A stretch of DNA of 64,000 nt from contig NZ_CP058214.1 of NCBI RefSeq assembly GCF_015482775.1, positions 186,001 through 250,000 on the forward strand, in the 5' to 3' direction. This stretch comes from Kaustia mangrovi. Lineage in GTDB: Bacteria; Pseudomonadota; Alphaproteobacteria; Rhizobiales; Im1. Of this stretch, positions 45,281 to 54,640 are shown piece after piece. Position 1 is the stretch's first letter, and each line of letters opens with the position of its first letter. The notes under the pieces are model-generated. The model worked only from the letters and a program-made list of their open reading frames with translations. It was not told where the DNA came from and ran no database searches. The position numbers and the translations under genes were made by a program.

Positions 45281-46903
45281 ATGATGTTCGGCAAAATCCC
45301 GGTGCCGGATGCGGAGGGCGCGATCCTCGCCCATTCCGTCCGGTTGCCGCGGGGAAGCTTCAAGAAGGGGCGGGTGCTATCGGCCGACGACATCGCGACG
45401 CTGGCGGAGAGCGGCATCGAGCGTGTCTTCGCCGCCCGCCTGGCCGCCGGTGACGTGCCCGAGGACGAGGCGGCGGGCGAGCTTGCCTCAGCGATTGCCG
45501 GACACCATGCCGAAGCCGCTGAGCCCTTCACGGGCCGCGCCAACGTCTATGCCGGGTCGGCCGGCGTCGCCGTCGTCGATGTCGACCGTGTGCGGCGCAT
45601 CAACAGACTTCACGAGAGCCTGACGCTCGCCACCGTCGGTGCCTTCGAGACGGTCGAGCCGCGCCAGATGCTGGCGACCGTCAAGATCATTCCCTTCGCG
45701 ACGCCGCGCGCTGTGCTCGACGAGGCGCTCGCCATCGCGCACGAGGGCGGTCCGCTCGTCTCCGTCGCCGCCTACGAGGCGCACAAGGCCGGCCTCGTCG
45801 TGACCCGTCTGCCCCAGACGAAGGAGCAGGTGATCGAGAAGAGCATCGAGGCCGTTCGCGCGCGGCTGGCCGCGGCGGGAAGCACGCTCGGCGGCCACCG
45901 TGTCGTGGGTCACGATATTGCGGAGGTGGCGGATGCCGCCCGTTCGCTCGCGGAGGAGGGCTGCGCGCCGATCCTGCTTTTCGGCGCGTCCGCCATCGTC
46001 GACCGTGGCGACGTCGTCCCGGCGGGGCTCGAGGCCGCCGGCGGCGAGGTCGTCCATCTCGGCATGCCGGTGGATCCCGGAAACCTCATGATGCTCGGAC
46101 GCCTCGGGAAGGTGCCCGTCATCGGCGTGCCGAGCTGTGCCCGCTCGCCCAAGGTCAACGGCTTCGACTGGGTCCTGCAGCGCGTGCTCGCGGGGCTTGA
46201 GGTCGCGCCGGCCGATATCATGGATATGGGTGCTGGCGGATTGCTGAAGGAGATCCCCTCGCGCCCGACCCCGCGCGAGGGCCAGGCCGGCGAGGGCGTG
46301 CCGAAGATCCCGTCCGTCGCCGCCATCGTGCTCGCCGCGGGGCGCTCGACGCGCTGGGGGGCGGACAACAAGCTCCTGAAGGAGATCGCCGGCAAGCCCA
46401 TGGTGCGCCATGCCGTGGAGACCGCCCTTCAAAGCAAGGCCGGGCCGGTGATCGTGGTCACCGGTCACGAGGCGGATGCGGTGCGCTCCGCGCTCGACGG
46501 TCTCGATGTGCGCGTCGTCCACAATCGCGACTATCGCGAGGGGCTGAGCACGTCGCTTAAGGCGGGCATCGCGGCGGTGCCGGAGACGGCGAATGCGGCC
46601 ATCGTCTGCCTCGGCGACATGCCGCTCGTCGCGCCGCGCCATATCGACCGGCTGATCGCGGCCTTCAACCCCGCGGAGGGACGCGCCATCTGCGTTCCCG
46701 TCCTCAGCGGCAAGCGCGGCAATCCCGTCCTGTGGGGCGCGGATTTCTTCGCCGACATGGCGGCACTCACCGGCGATATCGGCGCAAAACACCTCATGAG
46801 CCGCTACAGCGACGTCATCTGCGAGGTCGAGATCGGCGAGACCGCGATCTTCACCGACATCGACACCCCCGACGCGGCCTCCGCCCTGAAGGATGCAGGC
46901 TGA
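45281..46903 (+). CDS. Fused molybdopterin-binding and MobA/MocA-like nucleotidyltransferase
   Basis: A 540-residue fusion. The N-terminal half (1-335) is a MoeA/MogA-like molybdopterin-binding region: AILAHSVRLPRGSFKKGRVL, LLFGASAIVDRGDVVPAGLE, HLGMPVDPGNLMMLG and GVPSCARSPKVNGFDWVLQR. The C-terminal half (about 345-540) is a MobA-type NTP transferase: AAIVLAAGRSTRWGADNKLL, VVTGHEADAVRSALDG and VCLGDMPLVAPRHIDRLIAA. The latter probably adds CMP to molybdopterin to make MCD, the cofactor of CoxL-type enzymes. It closes the cox-like cluster, 3 bases after the XdhC second half. Confidence 0.88.
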   Translation: MMFGKIPVPDAEGAILAHSVRLPRGSFKKGRVLSADDIATLAESGIERVFAARLAAGDVPEDEAAGELASAIAGHHAEAAEPFTGRANVYAGSAGVAVVDVDRVRRINRLHESLTLATVGAFETVEPRQMLATVKIIPFATPRAVLDEALAIAHEGGPLVSVAAYEAHKAGLVVTRLPQTKEQVIEKSIEAVRARLAAAGSTLGGHRVVGHDIAEVADAARSLAEEGCAPILLFGASAIVDRGDVVPAGLEAAGGEVVHLGMPVDPGNLMMLGRLGKVPVIGVPSCARSPKVNGFDWVLQRVLAGLEVAPADIMDMGAGGLLKEIPSRPTPREGQAGEGVPKIPSVAAIVLAAGRSTRWGADNKLLKEIAGKPMVRHAVETALQSKAGPVIVVTGHEADAVRSALDGLDVRVVHNRDYREGLSTSLKAGIAAVPETANAAIVCLGDMPLVAPRHIDRLIAAFNPAEGRAICVPVLSGKRGNPVLWGADFFADMAALTGDIGAKHLMSRYSDVICEVEIGETAIFTDIDTPDAASALKDAG

Positions 46904-46922
46904 CGGCCGGCCGGACCGGACG

Positions 46923-47627
46923 TCACATCAGCCCGAGGCCGCGGAAGCTCGCATGGCCGTCGCGGCCGACGATGATGTGGTCGTGGACGACGAGCCCGAG
47001 GTTTTCCGCGGCCTCCACGATGCGCTTCGTCATCTCGATATCGGCGTGGGAAGGCGTCGGGTCGCCGCTCGGGTGATTGTGGATGAGGATCAGGGATGAG
47101 GCGGCGAGCTCGAGCGCGCGCTTGACGACCTCGCGCGGATAGATGGGCGTGTGGTCGATCGTGCCTTCCTGCTGGACCTCGTCCGCGATGAGCCGGTTCT
47201 TGCGGTCGAGGAACAGGATCCGCACATGCTCCTTGTCGCGATAGGCCATGGCCGCCCGGCAATACTCGATGACGGCGGTCCATGAATCGAGGAGCTGGCG
47301 GTTGAGCACGCCGCCCTGGATGAGCTTCAGCGAGGCGGCGTGGACCAGCTTGATCTCGGTGATTACGGACTCGCCCGCACCCTTCACCTCCCTCAGTCGC
47401 TCGGGTGCTGCGGACATGACGTCGGCGAAGCTGCCGAACCGGGCAAGCAGGGCCTTGGCGAGTGGCTTGGTGTCGCGCCGGGGCAGGGCACGGAACAGGA
47501 CGAGCTCGAGCAGCTCATAATCCCCCAGCGCGTCCCCGCCGCTCTTGCGGAAACGTTCGCGCAGGCGTTCGCGATGTCCCAGATAGTGCGGCTGCTGCTG
47601 CCGGCTGTCTTCGAGCCCCCGGTCCAC
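46923..47627 (-). CDS. radC: RadC-family JAB/MPN metalloprotein
   Basis: A 234-residue RadC protein. The N-terminal helix-hairpin-helix-like segment is [20 protein letters not shown] with [20 protein letters not shown]. The C-terminal JAB domain has the metal motif [17 protein letters not shown]. RadC was named for DNA repair but its true role is unclear. The likely start is the GTG at 47627 (after gacgggaggg); upstream no better codon is seen. It is the last gene of a sfsA-map-radC run. Confidence 0.9.
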   Translation of the reverse strand: MDRGLEDSRQQQPHYLGHRERLRERFRKSGGDALGDYELLELVLFRALPRRDTKPLAKALLARFGSFADVMSAAPERLREVKGAGESVITEIKLVHAASLKLIQGGVLNRQLLDSWTAVIEYCRAAMAYRDKEHVRILFLDRKNRLIADEVQQEGTIDHTPIYPREVVKRALELAASSLILIHNHPSGDPTPSHADIEMTKRIVEAAENLGLVVHDHIIVGRDGHASFRGLGLM

Positions 47628-47644
47628 GCCCCCTCCCGTCGCGC

Positions 47645-48478
47645 TTACGAGCCGATTGTGTAGGGGGGATGATGCAGCCCTTTCGGAGAATATGTAAAGA
47701 CCTCGCAACCCTCCTCGGTCACACCCACGGCGTGCTCGAACTGGGCCGACAGCGACCGGTCGCGCGTCACCGCGGTCCAGCCGTCGGACAGGATCTTCAC
47801 ATGGGGGCGGCCGAGATTGATCATCGGTTCGATGGTGAACAGCATTCCGGGCTTGAGCTCGATGCCCTCGCCGGGCCGGCCGTAATGCAGGATGTTGGGC
47901 GTGTCGTGGAACAGGCGCCCGAGACCGTGGCCGCAGAAATCCCGCACCACGCTGCAGCGTTCGGCTTCGGCATGGGACTGGATGGCATGCCCGATATCGC
48001 CGGTATGGGCGCCGGGCTTCACCGCCGCGATGCCGCGCATGAGGCATTCATGGGTCACCTCGATGAGCCGCTCCGCCTTGCGCGGGATCTCGCCTACCGG
48101 ATACATGCGGCTGGAATCGCCGTACCAGCCATCGACGATGAGCGTGATGTCGATATTGGCGATGTCGCCTTCCTTGAGCACGCGCTCGCCGGGAATGCCG
48201 TGGCAGACGACGTGATTGATCGAGATGCAGCTCGAGGCGCCGTAGCCGCGATAATTGAGGGTCGCGGGGATCGCGCCGTTATCCATGGCGAACTCGAAGA
48301 TCGTCTTGTCGAGGTCGCCCGTCACGACGCCCGGCTTCACGGCCTGCGCCATGAGGTCGAGGGCGGCGGCGGTGAGCTGCCCGGCCTTGTGCATGGCCTC
48401 GAAGGCGTCCGCGTCGTAGAGCTTGATGGCGCCGGTATTGCTCAGGGGCGCCTCTGCCGCATCGACATAGGTGGTCAT
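47645..48478 (-). CDS. map: Methionine aminopeptidase, type I
   Basis: A 277-residue metalloprotease that removes N-terminal Met from new proteins. The metal ligands are visible: [20 protein letters not shown] (two Asp), [15 protein letters not shown] (His), FTIEPMIN (Glu) and [15 protein letters not shown] (Glu). The substrate His is in [10 protein letters not shown]. The ATG at 48478 gives [13 protein letters not shown]. It ends 17 bases before radC. Confidence 0.94.
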   Translation of the reverse strand: MTTYVDAAEAPLSNTGAIKLYDADAFEAMHKAGQLTAAALDLMAQAVKPGVVTGDLDKTIFEFAMDNGAIPATLNYRGYGASSCISINHVVCHGIPGERVLKEGDIANIDITLIVDGWYGDSSRMYPVGEIPRKAERLIEVTHECLMRGIAAVKPGAHTGDIGHAIQSHAEAERCSVVRDFCGHGLGRLFHDTPNILHYGRPGEGIELKPGMLFTIEPMINLGRPHVKILSDGWTAVTRDRSLSAQFEHAVGVTEEGCEVFTYSPKGLHHPPYTIGS

Positions 48479-48552
48479 CGCGTCTGTTCCATTCTGTCCT
48501 TGGTCTGGGGCCGGCCCGTCCCGCAGGGCGCGCCGGTCCGGTATCCGTGCGG

Positions 48553-49278
48553 TCAGCCGCCGCATTCCTCGACGAGTGGCAGGCTGCGGTCGAGCACGAT
48601 CTCGTCGCATGTCAGTCTACAGCAATAGACCAGCGCTTCAACGCCGGCCCCTCGCGCCACCTCGAAGGCCTCCGCGTAGGCCGGATCGATGTCGCGGGCA
48701 AGCCCGAACCGATCCGCGTCGTCGCGCTGGACAAGGAACATCATCACCGCCCGCGCGCCGTCGCCGGCCATGTCGGCGAGCTCCGCCAGGTGCTTGGCTC
48801 CGCGCCTGGTGACCGAATCGGGAAACTCCGCAAGGCCCGGCCGGCGCAGGAGGTGGACGTTCTTCACCTCCACGTAGCAGGGCGCGCGGCCATCGCCCTC
48901 CAGCAGGATATCGATCCGGCTGTTGCGGCCATAGCGGACCTCCCGGCGAAGGCTGCCATAGCCGTCGAGCTCGGGGATCGCGCCGGCCTCGATGGCCTCC
49001 GCGACAATGCCGTTGGGATGCGCCGTGTTGATGCCGATCCGTACCGGCTTCCCGTCGATCTCCAGATCGAGGAGCTGCCAGGAATAGGCCAGCTTGCGCG
49101 CCGGATCGTCGCTCCGGGTCAGCCATACCGTCGCACCCGGCGCGTTCAGCCCCATCATCGAGCCCGGATTGGCGCAGTGCGCCGTGACCGTCTCGCCGCC
49201 GTCGAGTTCGACATCGGCGAGGAAGCGCTTGTAGCGGCGGATCAGGCGGCCGCGCACGAGGGGCGAGGGGAATTTCAT
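48553..49278 (-). CDS. sfsA: Sugar fermentation stimulation protein SfsA
   Basis: A 241-residue SfsA protein with a nuclease-like fold and an OB-like N-terminus: PLVRGRLIRRYKRFLADVEL, AHCANPGSMMGLNAPGATVW, NTAHPNGIVAEAIEAGAIPE, RIDILLEGDGRAPCYVEVKN and FPDSVTRRGAKHLAELADM. Biochemical role is poorly known. It is 74 bases before map. Confidence 0.93.
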   Translation of the reverse strand: MKFPSPLVRGRLIRRYKRFLADVELDGGETVTAHCANPGSMMGLNAPGATVWLTRSDDPARKLAYSWQLLDLEIDGKPVRIGINTAHPNGIVAEAIEAGAIPELDGYGSLRREVRYGRNSRIDILLEGDGRAPCYVEVKNVHLLRRPGLAEFPDSVTRRGAKHLAELADMAGDGARAVMMFLVQRDDADRFGLARDIDPAYAEAFEVARGAGVEALVYCCRLTCDEIVLDRSLPLVEECGG

Positions 49279-49378
49279 GTCGGGAAGGTAGGGCCGGCCC
49301 GCGCGGGCTTCAAGACGGATTGCGGGGAACGCGGCAATCTGCTTCGTTTAGGAGGCAATCGGCAATGGAGGAGTCGCC

Positions 49379-50130
49379 ATGGCGCGCGATGTGGTCACCG
49401 CTGCGATTCTCGTGATCGGCGACGAGATCCTGTCCGGCCGCACCCGGGACGTGAATGTCGGATATATCGCGGACTATCTGACCCGCATGGGCATCGATGT
49501 GCGCGAGGCCCGCATGATACCCGATGTGGAGGGCGAGATCGTCGACGCGCTCGATGCGGTGCGCTCGCGCTACGACTACGTCTTCACGACCGGCGGTATC
49601 GGACCGACCCATGACGACATCACCGCCGATTCCGTGGCGCGGGCCTTCGGCGTCGGGATCTCCGTCAACGACGAGGCGGTCGCGATGCTGAAGGAGCGCT
49701 ATGGCGGAGATACCGAACTCAACGAGGCGCGGCTGCGCATGGCGCGCATCCCCCATGGCGCCTCGCTGGTGCGCAACAAGGTCTCCAGTGCCCCGGGATT
49801 CCGCATCGGCAATGTCTTCGTCATGGCGGGGTGCCGAAGATCATGCAGGCCATGCTCGACGAGATCGCCCCGACGCTCGAGGGCGGACGCCCCCTGCGGT
49901 CGCGCACCGTCGCCGTCGACCTGAAGGAGGGCGACGTGGCCGGTCCCTTGCGCGCCGTGCAGGAACGATTTCCCGAGACGATGATCGGCAGCTACCCGTT
50001 CTTCGAGGATACCGGCCGCTTCGGCACGCGCATCGTGGTGCGCGCCCGCGACGAGGCGCTTCTGGAGGAGGCGGAGGCGGCCGTGAAGGCCATGGCCGAC
50101 GATCTCGCCGGTGCCGGCGACGCTGCGTGA
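49379..50130 (+). CDS. CinA-like molybdopterin-binding domain protein (frameshift near 49828-49831)
   Basis: About 250 residues after restoring one G in a GGGG run. The N-terminal MoCF/CinA domain is clear: TAAILVIGDEILSGRTRDVN, YDYVFTTGGIGPTHDDITAD, RNKVSSAPGFRIGNVFVMAG. After the break VPKIMQAMLDEIAPTLEGGR continues to the end. There is no C-terminal CinA amidohydrolase domain, so it is the short form often called competence/damage-inducible protein A. It may be a pyrophosphatase acting on nucleotide-type metabolites. It is divergent from sfsA. Confidence 0.88.
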
Positions 50131-50158
50131 GAGACGGGAGAAGGGGAGAGAAAGGCAA

Positions 50159-50351
50159 GAAAAAAGCAAGGCATGGAGTGCCTTGCTTGAAGTGCTAGCT
50201 GGAATCTCCCTTGAGGCTCTCTTCCGAAAGAAAGAGGCGGCAGCAGGCTCTCAAACCCTTGAAAGGCAGGAACCGCGCCGGGAGATCGCTCCTCCCCAGA
50301 CTTGGACCTGTCCGGCGGGCGATCTCTCGCCCAATCAACAAGCCACCATAA
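50159..50351 (-). ncRNA. Candidate small RNA (about 190 nt), unidentified
   Basis: A - strand transcript unit inferred from three signs. A promoter-like pair lies at 50385-50358. The body folds into clear local hairpins, including a 6-bp stem closed by a GAGA tetraloop near 50313-50328 and a 7-bp stem near 50222-50239. It ends in a perfect 10-bp terminator stem running into six U. No plausible protein is coded in the 434-base gap (50131-50564) on either strand. I could not match it to 6S, SRP or tmRNA from memory. Confidence 0.5.
50160..50188 (-). terminator. Intrinsic terminator for the - strand small RNA
   Basis: The arms 50164-50173 and 50179-50188 (aagcaaggca and complement) form a perfect 10-bp stem with a tggag loop. 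Read on the - strand it runs straight into TTTTTT. The cinA-like gene ends 30 bases away on the + strand, so the stem may also slow that transcript. Confidence 0.75.
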
Positions 50352-50357
50352 AGTCGT

Positions 50358-50385
50358 ATTATTATTGGCCGGCATCCTAGATCAA
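50358..50385 (-). promoter_or_regulatory. Candidate promoter for the small RNA (TTGATC-16-AATAAT)
   Basis: On the - strand, TTGATC (50385-50380) and AATAAT (50363-50358) are separated by 16 bases, in an AT-rich patch. The start would fall near 50351. Confidence 0.45.
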
Positions 50386-50413
50386 GAAAGATGGCATTGT
50401 CATCATCTTTCTT
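50384..50413. repeat. Inverted repeat upstream of the small RNA promoter
   Basis: The arms aagaaagatg (50384-50393) and catctttctt (50404-50413) are exact complements with a 10-base loop. It overlaps the -35 element by two bases, so it could bind a regulator. The remaining stretch to proS (50414-50600) shows no further structure I can support. Confidence 0.55.
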
Positions 50414-50600
50414 CATGGGATCGCCGCTTGCACCGTGAGACGGTGCGGACGGTGCCATCATGTACGCAAGAATTCGTGTAACTCCCCTTTGTTTCGGCAG
50501 TCAGATCGCCTAAAAGGCGGGGCGCGGTGCGTGCCTTGCGACAGTCACGGACCGGGTCTGAGCCATGAGTGCCACTCTTGCGGACGGGACGCCCTCTACG

Positions 50601-51932
50601 ATGCGTGTAAGCCGATATTTCCTGCCGATCCTGCGCGACGATCCCAAGGAAGCCGAGATCGTCTCGCACAGGTTGATGCTGCGTACTGGCATGATCCGCC
50701 AGGAGAGCGCGGGGATCTATTCGTGGCTGCCGCTCGGCTTCAGGGTGCTGAAGAAGATCGAGCAGATCGTGCGCGAGGAGCAGAACCGGGCCGGCGCCAT
50801 CGAGGTGCTGATGCCGACCATCCAGTCGGCGGATCTGTGGAGGAAGAGCGGGCGCTACGACGATTACGGCGCGGAGATGCTGCGCATCAAGGACCGTCAC
50901 GAGCGCGACATGCTCTACGGGCCGACCAACGAGGAGATGATCACCGACATCTTCCGCTCCGGCGTCCAGTCCTACAAGGACCTGCCGCGCAGCCTCTACC
51001 ACATCCAGTGGAAGTTCCGCGACGAGATCCGCCCCCGCTTCGGCGTGATGCGCGGCCGCGAGTTCCTGATGAAGGACGGCTATTCCTTCGACCTGTCGGC
51101 GGAGGAGGGCCGCCATTCTTACAACAAGATGTTCCTCGCTTATCTCCGGACCTACAAGCGAATGGGACTGACGGCCATACCGATGCGCGCGGAAACCGGA
51201 CCGATCGGCGGCGATCTGAGCCACGAATTCCTGATTCTCGCCGATACCGGCGAGAGCGAGGTCTTCTTCGATCGCGGCTATCTGGACATGGACTGGACGA
51301 CGGCGAAGATCGACAATGACGATGTCGCGGGGCTGCAGGGCGCGATCGACGAGTTCACCTCGCTCTATGCCGCGACCGACGAGATGCACGACGCGGCGGA
51401 GTTCGAGACCCGCGTCGAGGCGGGCAGGCGCGTCAACGGACGCGGCATCGAGGTCGGCCACATCTTCTTCTTCGGCACCAAGTACTCCGAGCCTCTCGGC
51501 TGCGTGGTGCAGGGCAGGGACGGCGAGCCGATCACGATCCATTCCGGCTCCTACGGCATCGGCGTGTCGCGGCTCGCCGGCGCGATCATCGAGGCGAGCC
51601 ACGATGAGAACGGTATCGTGTGGCCGGAAGCCGTCGCGCCCTTCAAGGTCGGCCTGATCAACCTGAAGGCCGGCGACGCCACGGTCGACAAGGCCTGCGA
51701 GGACCTCTATGCGAAGCTCGAGGGAGCCGGCGTGGAAGTGCTTTATGACGACACCGAGGAGCGCGCGGGCGCCAAGTTCGCGGTCATGGACCTCATCGGG
51801 CTGCCCTGGCAGCTCGTCGTCGGCCCGCGCGGGCTCGCCGACGGCATGGTGGAGCTGAAGAACCGCAAGACGGGCGAGCGCGAAAGCGTCAGTCCCGAGG
51901 ATGCGGTGACCCGTCTCGCTGGACGCAAGTGA
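50601..51932 (+). CDS. proS: Prolyl-tRNA synthetase (short alphaproteobacterial type)
   Basis: A 443-residue class II synthetase charging tRNA-Pro. Motif 1 region: [20 protein letters not shown]; the class signature [11 protein letters not shown]; motif 2: [20 protein letters not shown] with MKDGYSFD; motif 3: [15 protein letters not shown]. It lacks the editing insertion found in the longer E. coli type, which is usual for alphaproteobacteria. I choose the ATG at 50601 ([11 protein letters not shown]), as homologues begin there; an upstream ATG at 50565 adds 12 residues. It is 8 bases before lolC. Confidence 0.94.
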   Translation: MRVSRYFLPILRDDPKEAEIVSHRLMLRTGMIRQESAGIYSWLPLGFRVLKKIEQIVREEQNRAGAIEVLMPTIQSADLWRKSGRYDDYGAEMLRIKDRHERDMLYGPTNEEMITDIFRSGVQSYKDLPRSLYHIQWKFRDEIRPRFGVMRGREFLMKDGYSFDLSAEEGRHSYNKMFLAYLRTYKRMGLTAIPMRAETGPIGGDLSHEFLILADTGESEVFFDRGYLDMDWTTAKIDNDDVAGLQGAIDEFTSLYAATDEMHDAAEFETRVEAGRRVNGRGIEVGHIFFFGTKYSEPLGCVVQGRDGEPITIHSGSYGIGVSRLAGAIIEASHDENGIVWPEAVAPFKVGLINLKAGDATVDKACEDLYAKLEGAGVEVLYDDTEERAGAKFAVMDLIGLPWQLVVGPRGLADGMVELKNRKTGERESVSPEDAVTRLAGRK

Positions 51933-51940
51933 CGGCGATC

Positions 51941-53205
51941 ATGGCGTCTGCCACGGATACACGGGCCTTCTCGCGCTTCGAATGGATGATCGCGCTGCGC
52001 TATCTGCGCGCGCGCCGGCGGGAGGGCTTCATCTCCGTCATCGCCGGTTTCTCCTTCATCGGCATCATGCTGGGGTGGCGACCCTCATCATCGTGATGGC
52101 AGTGATGAACGGCTTCCGCGGCGAGCTGCTCGACAAGATCCTGGGCTTCAACGGCCACTTCACCGTCTATGGCGTGCGCGGGCCCATCGAGGACTACCAG
52201 TCCGTCACCGAACGGATCCGGGCGGTGACGGGCGTGACGGCCGTCATCCCCTATATCGACGGTCAGGTCATGGTGTCGTCGCAGAATTCCGCGACCGGCG
52301 CGCAGGTCCGCGGCATCCGGCTCGAGGATCTGGAGAAGCTGCCGAGCATCGTCAACGACAAGCTGCGCGGCTCGCTGGAGAATTTCGACGAGAGCCGGGG
52401 CGTCGCCATCGGATACCGTCTCGGCTGGACCCACAATGTCAGCCTGGGGGAGACGATCACGCTGATCTCGCCCAAGGGGCCGGTGACGCCGCTCGGCGTC
52501 GCCCCGCGTATCCGCGCCTTCCCCGTCGAGGCGGTCTTCGAGGTCGGCATGTCGCAATATGACAGCTCGGTCATCTTCATGCCGTTCGAGCGCGCCCGGG
52601 AGTTCTTCGTTCAGGAGGGCGCCTCCGCCATCGAGATCATGGTCTCAAACCCCGACGACATCTCGCGCTATGTGGACGCGCTCCAGAAAGCGGCGGGGCC
52701 GGGCACCCAGCTCGTCTCCTGGAAGACCACCAACGAGACCTTCTTCAACGCGCTGCAGGTCGAGCGCAACGTGATGTTCCTCATCCTCACGCTCATCATC
52801 CTGGTGGCCGCCCTCAACATTGTGGCGGGCCTCATCATGCTGGTGAAGGACAAGGGCCGCGACATCGCAATATTGCGCTCCATGGGGGCGACGCGCGGCA
52901 GCGTCATGCGCGTCTTCTTCATCACCGGCGCGGCGATCGGCGTTGTGGGGACGCTGGCGGGCCTCGTCCTCGGCGTGGTCGTCTGCGAGAATATCGAGGC
53001 CATCCGGGCCTTCATCGCATCGGCGACCGGCACGGAGCTCTTCTCGCCGGAGGTCTACTATCTCAGCCGGCTGCCGGCAGACATGGACACCGGGGAGACC
53101 GGCGCGGTCGTCGCCATGTCGCTCGTCCTGTCCTTCATCGCCACGCTCTATCCCGCCTGGCGCGCGGCACGGCTCGATCCGGTGGAGGCGCTGCGCTATG
53201 AGTGA
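51941..53205 (+). CDS. lolC: Lipoprotein-releasing ABC transporter permease LolC (frameshift near 52072-52075)
   Basis: About 421 residues after one G is restored in a GGGG run. The N-terminus ([32 protein letters not shown]) is in one frame and [20 protein letters not shown] onward in the next. It is the membrane part of the Lol exporter that frees outer-membrane lipoproteins from the inner membrane. The four-helix topology with a large periplasmic domain is typical, ending [20 protein letters not shown]-like and [10 protein letters not shown]. The gene is essential in most Gram-negatives, which argues that the break is a sequence error. It overlaps lolD by 8 bases. Confidence 0.9.
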
Positions 53206-53908
53206 GCCGACGCGGCAGAACGGCAACGGTCCGGCGCTCGCGCTCAGGGCCATTGCGCGCAGCTACCGGGAAGGCCCGTCGCGGCTGCAGGTGCTCGACG
53301 GCGCCGCGCTCGACATCCATCCCGGCGAGGTGGTCGCGCTGATCGGCCCGTCTGGATCAGGCAAGTCGACTCTGCTCCATATTGCGGGCCTTCTGGAGAA
53401 GCCGGATTCGGGCGCGGTCGTCATCGGCGGCGAGGACATGGCCGCCGCGCGCGATGCACGCCGCACGCGCGTGCGGCGGCTGGAGGTCGGCTTCGTCTAC
53501 CAGTTCCACCATCTCCTGCCGGAATTCTCCGCCCTGGAGAACGTTCTCCTGCCGCAGCTCATCGCGAACCGGTCGCGCGGCGAGGGCCGCAAGCGCGCCG
53601 GCGACCTGCTCGACCGGCTGGGGCTCGCCGCGCGCGCCCGCCACCGCCCGGCAGAGCTGTCCGGCGGCGAGCAGCAGCGCGTCGCCATCGCCCGCGCGCT
53701 CGCCAACCGTCCGCGCCTGCTGCTGGCCGACGAGCCGACGGGCAATCTCGATCCGCGCACGGCAGGCCACGTCCACGAGGAGCTCCTCCACCTCGTGCGC
53801 ACGGAGGGCCTCGCCGCCCTGATCGCTACCCACAATCTGGAGCTTGCCAGCGGCATGGACCGGATCGTGCGGCTGGAGAACGGCCGGCTGGTCGAGGAGC
53901 GGCGCTGA
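53198..53908 (+). CDS. lolD: Lipoprotein-releasing ABC transporter ATPase LolD
   Basis: A 236-residue ABC ATPase. Walker A is [19 protein letters not shown], the LolD-type Q-loop is [20 protein letters not shown], the signature is [19 protein letters not shown] and Walker B is [15 protein letters not shown]. It powers LolC. The ATG at 53198 overlaps the end of lolC (ATGAGTGA). Confidence 0.94.
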   Translation: MSEPTRQNGNGPALALRAIARSYREGPSRLQVLDGAALDIHPGEVVALIGPSGSGKSTLLHIAGLLEKPDSGAVVIGGEDMAAARDARRTRVRRLEVGFVYQFHHLLPEFSALENVLLPQLIANRSRGEGRKRAGDLLDRLGLAARARHRPAELSGGEQQRVAIARALANRPRLLLADEPTGNLDPRTAGHVHEELLHLVRTEGLAALIATHNLELASGMDRIVRLENGRLVEERR

Positions 53909-53981
53909 CGGCGACCGATTGGCACGATCGGCCCGGTCGTGTCATGAATGCCGCTCAACAGGGCTGGCAAGCCTGACTTAT

Positions 53982-54035
53982 CAGAGATCCCGTTCTTCAC
54001 GCCCGGACGGTTCCGGGCCGCGACAGGGATCTCTG
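53982..54035 (+). promoter_or_regulatory. Nested hairpins covering the ribosome site of the GNAT gene
   Basis: The arms cagagatccc (53982-53991) and gggatctctg (54026-54035) are exact complements. A second stem, gcccgga/tccgggc (54001-54018), sits inside. The GNAT ATG is at 54038, so the aggga ribosome site lies in the right arm and would be hidden when the RNA folds. This resembles a translational control element. Confidence 0.55.
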
Positions 54036-54037
54036 CC

Positions 54038-54640
54038 ATGACCGTTCACCGGACTATCGCCATCAGGCACGCCACCGCGGACGATGCGGAGACACTTGCC
54101 AGGCTCATAGATATCGCGGGCGAGGGCATTCCGAGCTGGCTGTGGTCGGCCAGGGCCGGTCCAGGCCAGAGTCCGCTCGCCGTGGGTACGGAACGCGCGC
54201 GCCGGGAAACCGGCGGGTTCTCGCACCGCAACGCGCGTCTCGCCGTGCGGCATGGCGAGGTGGCCGGCATGGTGCTGGCCTATCCGATTGCGCCGCCGGC
54301 CGAGGCCGATCTCGCCGCCGTTCCGAACTTGCCCGAACCGATTCGTCCGATGGTTGAGCTCGAGCATGCATCTCTCGGGACTTATTACATAAATGCGCTG
54401 GCCGTTTTTCCGGGACGCAGGGGCAGGGGGCTCGGCACCGCCCTGCTCGGTGCCGCCGAGGACGCGGCGCGGGAGGCGGGCCACGAGCGCATGAGCATCC
54501 AGGTCTTCGAGCAGAACGAAGGCGCCGTCAGGCTCTATCGCCGTCACGGCTTTGGCGAGGCTGACGCCCGCCCGGTCCTCAGCCATCCCTGCCAGCCCTA
54601 TTACGACGGCCGGATCCTGCTTCTGACGAAACCGTTATGA
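54038..54640 (+). CDS. GNAT-family N-acetyltransferase
   Basis: A 200-residue acetyltransferase. The N-terminus is IRHATADDAETLARLIDIAG; the acetyl-CoA motif is YYINALAVFPGRRGRGLGTA with LLGAAEDAAREAGHERMSIQ; the end is NEGAVRLYRRHGFGE. The substrate is unknown. The ATG at 54038 immediately follows a structured leader. Its 3' end overlaps the convergent regulator gene by 6 bases. Confidence 0.9.
   Translation: MTVHRTIAIRHATADDAETLARLIDIAGEGIPSWLWSARAGPGQSPLAVGTERARRETGGFSHRNARLAVRHGEVAGMVLAYPIAPPAEADLAAVPNLPEPIRPMVELEHASLGTYYINALAVFPGRRGRGLGTALLGAAEDAAREAGHERMSIQVFEQNEGAVRLYRRHGFGEADARPVLSHPCQPYYDGRILLLTKPL

Noticed and set aside
50159-50351. Identification of the small RNA as 6S, SRP or tmRNA
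   Set aside because: I do not see the SRP loop sequence, a tRNA-like end or the single long bulged stem of 6S. I therefore left it unnamed.
1620-52075. Programmed ribosomal frameshifting in glmS, lolC and others
   Set aside because: There is no slippery heptamer or downstream structure in common, the breaks occur in unrelated genes, and they would need a +1 or equivalent shift at plain G/C runs. Sequence error is simpler.
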